From NCBI RefSeq assembly GCF_041916735.1, contig NZ_JAYRYY010000010.1: 64,000 bases of DNA. One strand, written 5' to 3'. The notes below the pieces were generated by a model that saw only the letters and a program-made list of their open reading frames with translations, had not been told where the DNA came from and did not search any database. Within the stretch, counting starts at the first letter, position 1, and each line of letters starts with the position of its first letter. Shown in pieces: positions 59,179 through 64,000 of this stretch. The translations under genes were made by a program, and so were the position numbers. This DNA is from Zoogloea sp016790385 (GTDB lineage: Bacteria > Pseudomonadota > Gammaproteobacteria > Burkholderiales > Rhodocyclaceae).

Positions 59179-62166
59179 TCAGCGGCCCGGCGTTTCAGCG
59201 CCCAGCGGGGCGGCGTCCCGCGGATCGATGGGGGAACCACGACACACCCGAAAGCCGATGAAGTTGGAACGGAGGTCGGGAGGGTCGAAGTCGCGGTTGG
59301 CAGCGCGGCAGAGGTCCGGATTGAGGTTCCAGGCCCCGCCGCGCAGCACGCGGGACGGCGGGTCTTTATCGCCACGTCCAACAGGGTCTGTCTGTGAGCT
59401 CGAACCGAAGGGCGCACGAGCATCCTCAACCCACTCCCACACATTGCCGAGCATGTTGTGCAGCCCAAACGGTGGTTCCCTGTCTTGCTTCTCACTACGC
59501 TGGGTAACGGGCCATGGATTTTCTCCCTTAGCACAATTGGCATAACCTTTCTCGAAGCGCTCTCCCCACCAATAGGCTGTGCGGGTATCACCACGCGCCG
59601 CATACTCCCACTCGGCTTCCGTCGGCAGGCGCCATCTCTTCTTCGAGTCGGGATAACGGGTATTGAGCCACTCCAGGTAAGCATTCGCATCACACCAGCT
59701 GACCTCGATTACCGGAAGATCGAGATCTGCCGGTGAAGTGATAGGCGGGTATGCCGGGGCGGGAACACCTCTGCATTCGACCCGCTGGCTGCCCTTTTCG
59801 CTGGCGTTCCGCAGGAAGAAGAGATACTCCCGCCGGGAGAGTTCGGACTCGCCGAGGCTGTAGGGCTTGGTCAGCGTCACGTCGTGAAGCGCGTTGAACT
59901 CATCACAGTGGAACCGTAACCGCCTGAAGATGGATTCCCTTTTCTGACCATCGAGCACCTTGTCCTCGTCCCGCTTCGGGTCGCACCCCATCGCAAAGGT
60001 CACCGGACGGTCCGTGACGATATCCACGAGCTCGGGTGGGGGTGGCGTGTCGATACCTAGACTCCATTTGATATCGAGCCAGATCATCTCCTTCGGATAA
60101 TCATTCTTGTCCGCCCAGCGTTCCAGCTCCCGATAGTAGAGCCCAAATGCAATTCCCAACCCGGCCAACACCCATAGCCCAGCATGCATGACGGCCGCTC
60201 GCCAGCTCCACCGCAAAAAACGCGCCTCCGCGCTGCCCGGATCGACCACCAGGGGACGATAGGCCGCCAGATCCGTCCATCCGGCAAGATGCCACCAGCG
60301 TGCCAGCCCCCGGCTCTTGTTCCAGGCAAGGGCCTGCTTCTTCAGGCGGCGGAGCTGATCGCCACGGTCGGGATGGGCGGCGATGTAGTCAAAGAGCGTG
60401 GGCCAGTAGCCAAGCGGTTTGCCTTTGTCGTCCTTGCCCCGGGCGCGGATCAGGGTTTCATGGATCAGGTCCACATGCCCAAGCAGTCTGTCCTCCCCAT
60501 CCTTGATGGGCTTACCATCGGCGTCCCGCTCGGCGCTCACCACGATCAGGCGGAGGCCTTGATGGGCCATGGAAGGGGCGTTCTCGTCGGGATGGCCGGA
60601 CAGGCGGCGCACGATGTGCTCGCCGACGTCGTCGCGCCCGGCGCCCGCGGTGAGGATGGCATCGCGCCGGCTGATGCGCTGGCGGGTGTTGCGCCCATCG
60701 TCATTGACGCAGGTGAGGCGTAACAACAGTTCCAGGGCACCTTGACGCCCCCGACCTGCAACACCGACCTTCAACTTGATTTCGGCATCGATGCGGGCGA
60801 GGAGGCTGTCGGCCTGGCTGGCCAGGATGCCGGCCAGTTTGCCCAGGCTGCGATACTCTTCACCACTCAGGCGATTGTCTTTGCGGCCCTCCTGTCTTTC
60901 CCAGAGCACGCTCAGGGCGTTTTCCACCAGCGGCAAGGCGCCGGCCATCTCATCGCGGGCGTCTTCGAGGATGGCGGTGCGCACCTCGCTCACATCCAGC
61001 CCGGCAAGGGCGGCGGGGCCGTCGATGACTTCACGCAAGCCCTGCTCGGAGATACTCGGCAGGAAGTATTGCCGACACGTGGTGTTGTAGGGCCCACCGA
61101 GCTTGGGCAGTTGATCGAAGCGGTCGAGAAAGTCGGCGCGTACAGTGGTGATCAGGAAAAATGGGCACCCCGGGTCTTGCAGGGCATGGGCCAGCAGGGC
61201 CTCGAAGGTGGTGCGTCCGGCCTCGTCGGCAAAGGTGAACAGCTCTTCAAACTGGTCGATGACCAGCAGGAAGGCCCGTTGCTGATCCGACCCGTAGGCG
61301 CGCAGGGCGTAGGCCAACTCGCGCTCGCCCCGTTCCAGTTGCGCCCGGCGCTTGCCGATGTCGCGCTGCTCCGGCGCGTCGATCAGGCCCCGCTCAAGTA
61401 CTTCGGCGAGCATTTCAACCGGCTCCTGGCCAGGCACCATGGGGCCGAGAAGCGTCCACTGCTCAACGCCGGTGCGGGCCCACAGGGCGCCGCTGCGGAT
61501 CATGGGCATGAGGCCGGCCTGCACCAGGGACGACTTGCCCGCGCCGCTGTTGCCCGTCACCTGCAACCAGCGGGCGTACTGGGATCGGCCGTAGCCGGCA
61601 AGCTGGGTGGGGTCGGCCTCGGTGGCATCGCCGAGCAGGGCCAGAGCGGCCAGGGTTTCGCTGCGGCGACCAAAGAATTGCTGGGTGTGTTCCTGGGTGA
61701 ATGCGCCCAGGCCGCGGAAGGGATTGCCCTCAAAGATCGGTCGGGTGGCCTTGAGCGCGTGGCGGGTACGCAGGGCTTCGATCAGTGGTTCGGGAAGTTC
61801 GGAGACACCGTCCCAGTAGGTGGCCTGAAACAGCGCCAGGAAGGACGGCAGGTTTTCGGGTGCGGCATCGGGGAGCAGGATGGGGAAGATGGGCAGGCGT
61901 TCGGCATCATCATGGGGCTGGTGATGGCGGATCAGCGCCACCTCGACCTCGGCGCCAATCCAGCGCTGCACCCCATCCCGCCCCACCTGAACGACAAAGG
62001 CGTCGCAGCGCCCAACGGCCGTCTGCAGGCGGCCGAGCCAACGGTCGCCCGCACGCAGGGACATATCGTCCTTGAAGACCTGTAGGCCTTTCGCTTCGAG
62101 GGCTTCTCTCAGTGCATTGGCCGCCGTGTCGTCGTTGCGGCTGTAACTGAGGAATATCTCGCTCAT
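59179..62166 (-). CDS. DGR target C: TIR + nSTAND NTPase + FGE-sulfatase domain protein
   Basis: This protein of about 995 residues has an N-terminal TIR domain (EIFLSYSRNDDTAANALREA, GLQVFKDDMSLRAGDRW, VVQVGRDGVQRWIGAEVEVA, with a candidate catalytic Glu). The nSTAND1 NTPase has NPFRGLGAFTQEHTQQFFGR, Walker A GNSGAGKSS (about 205-213) and Walker B LLVIDQFEELF (about 300-310). A transmembrane segment lies near 653-674. The FGE-like domain (about 705-995) contains YSLGESELSRREYLFFLRN, WRLPTEAEWEYAARG and MLGNVWEWVEDA, and ends in VR-C. ATG at 62166 has GGGAG 8 nt upstream; 62172 is an alternative. It is the target nearest to the template. Confidence 0.9.
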   Translation of the reverse strand: MSEIFLSYSRNDDTAANALREALEAKGLQVFKDDMSLRAGDRWLGRLQTAVGRCDAFVVQVGRDGVQRWIGAEVEVALIRHHQPHDDAERLPIFPILLPDAAPENLPSFLALFQATYWDGVSELPEPLIEALRTRHALKATRPIFEGNPFRGLGAFTQEHTQQFFGRRSETLAALALLGDATEADPTQLAGYGRSQYARWLQVTGNSGAGKSSLVQAGLMPMIRSGALWARTGVEQWTLLGPMVPGQEPVEMLAEVLERGLIDAPEQRDIGKRRAQLERGERELAYALRAYGSDQQRAFLLVIDQFEELFTFADEAGRTTFEALLAHALQDPGCPFFLITTVRADFLDRFDQLPKLGGPYNTTCRQYFLPSISEQGLREVIDGPAALAGLDVSEVRTAILEDARDEMAGALPLVENALSVLWERQEGRKDNRLSGEEYRSLGKLAGILASQADSLLARIDAEIKLKVGVAGRGRQGALELLLRLTCVNDDGRNTRQRISRRDAILTAGAGRDDVGEHIVRRLSGHPDENAPSMAHQGLRLIVVSAERDADGKPIKDGEDRLLGHVDLIHETLIRARGKDDKGKPLGYWPTLFDYIAAHPDRGDQLRRLKKQALAWNKSRGLARWWHLAGWTDLAAYRPLVVDPGSAEARFLRWSWRAAVMHAGLWVLAGLGIAFGLYYRELERWADKNDYPKEMIWLDIKWSLGIDTPPPPELVDIVTDRPVTFAMGCDPKRDEDKVLDGQKRESIFRRLRFHCDEFNALHDVTLTKPYSLGESELSRREYLFFLRNASEKGSQRVECRGVPAPAYPPITSPADLDLPVIEVSWCDANAYLEWLNTRYPDSKKRWRLPTEAEWEYAARGDTRTAYWWGERFEKGYANCAKGENPWPVTQRSEKQDREPPFGLHNMLGNVWEWVEDARAPFGSSSQTDPVGRGDKDPPSRVLRGGAWNLNPDLCRAANRDFDPPDLRSNFIGFRVCRGSPIDPRDAAPLGAETPGR
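59226..59356 (-). repeat. DGR variable repeat VR-C (131 bp)
   Basis: Aligns without gaps to the template. In the 72-nt core (59257-59328) 17 positions differ; 13 are at template adenines. The exceptions are CTG to CCG (shared with VR-A), one G to T, and a GCG to CCT change. Template Asn codons have become Leu, Asp, Ser and Phe. Non-adenine changes suggest an older copy event, or drift since. Confidence 0.93.
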
Positions 62167-62315
62167 GGGCATGACTCCCGGTTAGCACTGGCGGCTAGGT
62201 CGAAAACACGTTTCACACAAAGTATGCCATTCAGGATGCACTGGCGCTCGTCGGAGCGGAGCACAATGCAGACGGGGAATGAGCCTGTCTTGAACCTGAC
62301 TTCGGAGTTTGTGCC

Positions 62316-62960
62316 ATGAAATACGACGTCTTTCTCTCCCATTCCAGCAAAGACAAGTCTGATGTGGATCGGGTCCGGGATGAATTGACCGGGCTGGGAT
62401 ATCGCGTGTGCGTTGACTATGACGTCCTCCCGGCGATCCGACCGGAGGACGTGACGAGGGAAACCGCTAACGCGCTGGTGGAGGCCATGCGGGATTGTTC
62501 ATCCCTGATCTACGTGTTGTCGCCTGGCTCTGCTTCGTCCCAGTGGATGCCTTGGGAGATGGGCTTCTTCGACGGGGCCAACGGTACGGTCTTTATCTGG
62601 CCAGTGGATGGCGAGGCCGAGGCCTACGCAAAGGACCGCCGCTATGTGGATCTGTATGCAAAGATCCCGGTCGAGGGGCGCAGGGAGTTCCTGGAGGAGT
62701 TTCTCCCCCGGGAAGCTCGCCCCAAGGTGGTGGCGTGCCCACCCGTGGCCCCCGTCGATTTTCAGCCTCGCCCGCCAAAGCTTTTCGGGTTTGGTCAGGA
62801 AAAAGCCACCGAAGGCTTTGGACAGCGCCTTCCAGCCATGATGTCCGACCCAGAACAGGCCATGCAGGCCGCCACCGAAATTGCGATTGCGTGGTGGCGC
62901 CTGTGGGGGCTGATGCCTCGCCCCCAGCGACCGGGCGACATGCATGAGGATGAGCGCTGA
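62316..62960 (+). CDS. TIR-domain protein
   Basis: This 214-residue protein has an N-terminal TIR domain of about 140 residues: MKYDVFLSHSSKDKSDVDRV, GYRVCVDYDVLPAIRPEDV and SSQWMPWEMGFFDGANGT with the Trp...Glu typical of NAD-cleaving TIRs. The C-terminal 75 residues are Pro-rich then helical (AMQAATEIAIAWWRLWGLMP) and not recognised. It is divergent from target C and sits 142 bp upstream of the DUF2235 gene. It may be a stand-alone NADase effector or signalling partner of the TIR-nSTAND sensors; this is inferred from domain type and location. Confidence 0.8.
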   Translation: MKYDVFLSHSSKDKSDVDRVRDELTGLGYRVCVDYDVLPAIRPEDVTRETANALVEAMRDCSSLIYVLSPGSASSQWMPWEMGFFDGANGTVFIWPVDGEAEAYAKDRRYVDLYAKIPVEGRREFLEEFLPREARPKVVACPPVAPVDFQPRPPKLFGFGQEKATEGFGQRLPAMMSDPEQAMQAATEIAIAWWRLWGLMPRPQRPGDMHEDER

Positions 62961-63102
62961 GCACATGCCAGGCAAACTTTGGTCGGCCCCCTCGGCAAGT
63001 GCCAATCTGACTTCCATAGGCATTCGTCTTAGTCATTTGCCATTGAAATCGCGGGTAGCCTGTGCTTCTCTTTAAGCTCCACAACATGAGCGCACCCCCA
63101 AC

Positions 63103-64000
63103 ATGGCAAAGAACCTGATCGTCTGCTGCGACGGCACCTGGAATACGCCGGAGCAGCGGGAGGGTGGGCAGCCCTGCCCCACCAATGTGGTCAAACTCTA
63201 CAACCTCAGCATTTCGAATGACACCCAGCTAAAGTATTACCACCCGGGCGTGGGCACCAAAGGTGGCATTGCCGACCGCATCTTTGGCGGCGGGCTGGGT
63301 GCGGGGCTGAGCCGCAACATCCAGAGTGCCTACGAATGGCTGTGCCGGCACTATGTGTGCGGTGATCGTATCTTTTTGTTCGGTTTCAGCCGTGGAGCCT
63401 ATACGGCGCGCAGCCTGGGCGGGTTCATCGGTCGCTGCGGCCTGCTGGACCTATCCACCCTCACCGAAAAGGAGGCCTGGGAGCGGATCGCCAACGTGTA
63501 TGAGAAGGGCTATCGCCAGTCGAATCCCAAAGGCAAGTGGCCCGCCGCCTATCGCTTCATCCCCGGCCCGCTGGCGGACGGGAAGGTGGACATCCACATG
63601 ATCGGAGTGTGGGATACGGTTGGCGCCCTGGGGGTGCCCGACGATCTGATTCTGCTCGATCAGGTGCTGGATGACCCCAGGAACTACCGCTTTCACGACA
63701 CCAAACTCAGCGCCATCGTTCGCCACGCCCGCCATGCGGTGGGCATGGACGAGATGCGGGCGAGCTTTGCGCCCACACTTTGGGATACCGACAGCCCGCG
63801 GCCGGACGACGGGAGCTTCAAGCAGCAGTGGTTCGCCGGCGTTCATTCGGATGTGGGGGGTGGCTACGTGGAGTCGGGGCTGTCCGACTGCACCCTCAAG
63901 TGGATGGTCGATGAAGCGGTGGCAGTCGGGCTCCAGGTGAATCCCGCGCTGCTGGCACAGATCCAGCCCAATCCACGCGGCGTTCTGCACGACTCGGCCA
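63103..64000 (+). CDS. DUF2235 alpha/beta-hydrolase (T6SS phospholipase-like), partial
   Basis: The frame starts at ATG 63103 and runs off the window end after 299 codons. It begins MAKNLIVCCDGTWNTPEQRE, the DUF2235 signature, and has the nucleophile elbow IFLFGFSRGAYTAR (GxSxG), Asp in GVWDTVGALGVPDD and His in FAGVHSDVGGGYVES. DUF2235 proteins include type VI secretion phospholipase effectors (Tle1 group). No signal peptide. With the signal-less GH19 and M15 hydrolases this is a third potential envelope-attacking enzyme in the region. The C-terminus is unseen, so whether it carries a further variable repeat cannot be judged. Confidence 0.87.
   Translation, partial: MAKNLIVCCDGTWNTPEQREGGQPCPTNVVKLYNLSISNDTQLKYYHPGVGTKGGIADRIFGGGLGAGLSRNIQSAYEWLCRHYVCGDRIFLFGFSRGAYTARSLGGFIGRCGLLDLSTLTEKEAWERIANVYEKGYRQSNPKGKWPAAYRFIPGPLADGKVDIHMIGVWDTVGALGVPDDLILLDQVLDDPRNYRFHDTKLSAIVRHARHAVGMDEMRASFAPTLWDTDSPRPDDGSFKQQWFAGVHSDVGGGYVESGLSDCTLKWMVDEAVAVGLQVNPALLAQIQPNPRGVLHDSA

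Noticed and set aside
43141..62166. Active sulfatase-maturating enzymes
   Set aside because: Despite FGE similarity the catalytic cysteine pair is not kept, no sulfatase gene is present, and the active-site region is the DGR variable stretch.

Overview
This window is GC-rich, almost fully coding DNA. A phenol meta-cleavage pathway, phasin and PHA depolymerase genes, and betaproteobacterial-style intergenic repeats point to an aromatic-degrading betaproteobacterium, most likely Rhodocyclales (Thauera/Azoarcus/Zoogloea-like). That placement is an inference; no rRNA gene is present.

Positions 1-34500 hold aromatic catabolism. The minus-strand operon dmpQ-B-K-L-M-N-O-P (20252 to 14447) encodes ferredoxin, catechol 2,3-dioxygenase and multicomponent phenol hydroxylase. 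A near-consensus sigma-54 promoter (20338-20353) precedes it, and a DmpR/XylR-type activator lies at 23819-25489. The lower pathway (8154 to 2785) encodes dmpC, a dmpE-dmpH gene fusion, dmpI, dmpF and dmpG, followed by an SDR-like protein and a tautomerase. No dmpD hydrolase is seen, so ring-fission product would flow through the dehydrogenase/4-oxalocrotonate branch. A DUF1302/DUF1329/YCF48-like/RND/Usp-hemerythrin cassette (33372 to 25594) has a divergent LysR gene. Its promoter shares a two-part LysR-type element, with identical 32-bp spacing, with the dmpC promoter. Other local units are a GntR/FAD-hydroxylase pair around a perfect 22-bp palindrome, a TetR/acuI pair with two identical operators, and a periplasmic binding protein.

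Positions 34600-43050 are mixed: a glycerophosphodiesterase lipoprotein, a chromate transporter, a 2',3'-cyclic nucleotide phosphodiesterase/nucleotidase lipoprotein, a phasin, a PHA depolymerase and a GT41 glycosyltransferase.

Positions 43100-64000 are the accessory region and the main find: a diversity-generating retroelement (DGR). It has a DGR-type reverse transcriptase (57324-58445), an Avd protein (58418-58765), a 131-bp template repeat (58947-59077) and three 131-bp variable repeats. Each variable repeat is at the 3' end of a large gene encoding TIR or SEFIR + nSTAND NTPase + FGE-sulfatase (C-type-lectin fold) domains. In the 72-nt variable core, 16/16, 13/17 and 20/23 substitutions fall at template adenines. 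Each target gene ends in a conserved GC hairpin. The avd gene is inverted: it lies antisense in the interval between template and RT and overlaps the RT start.

Between the targets lie two divergent operons. Each carries a signal-less peptidoglycan hydrolase with a peptidoglycan-binding domain, overlapped by ATGA with a small exported protein (an effector/immunity-like layout), plus a family of unknown proteins, a subtilase, a TIR protein and a DUF2235 lipase-like protein cut by the window end. I read the region as a self-diversifying sensor/conflict locus; the roles are inferred.
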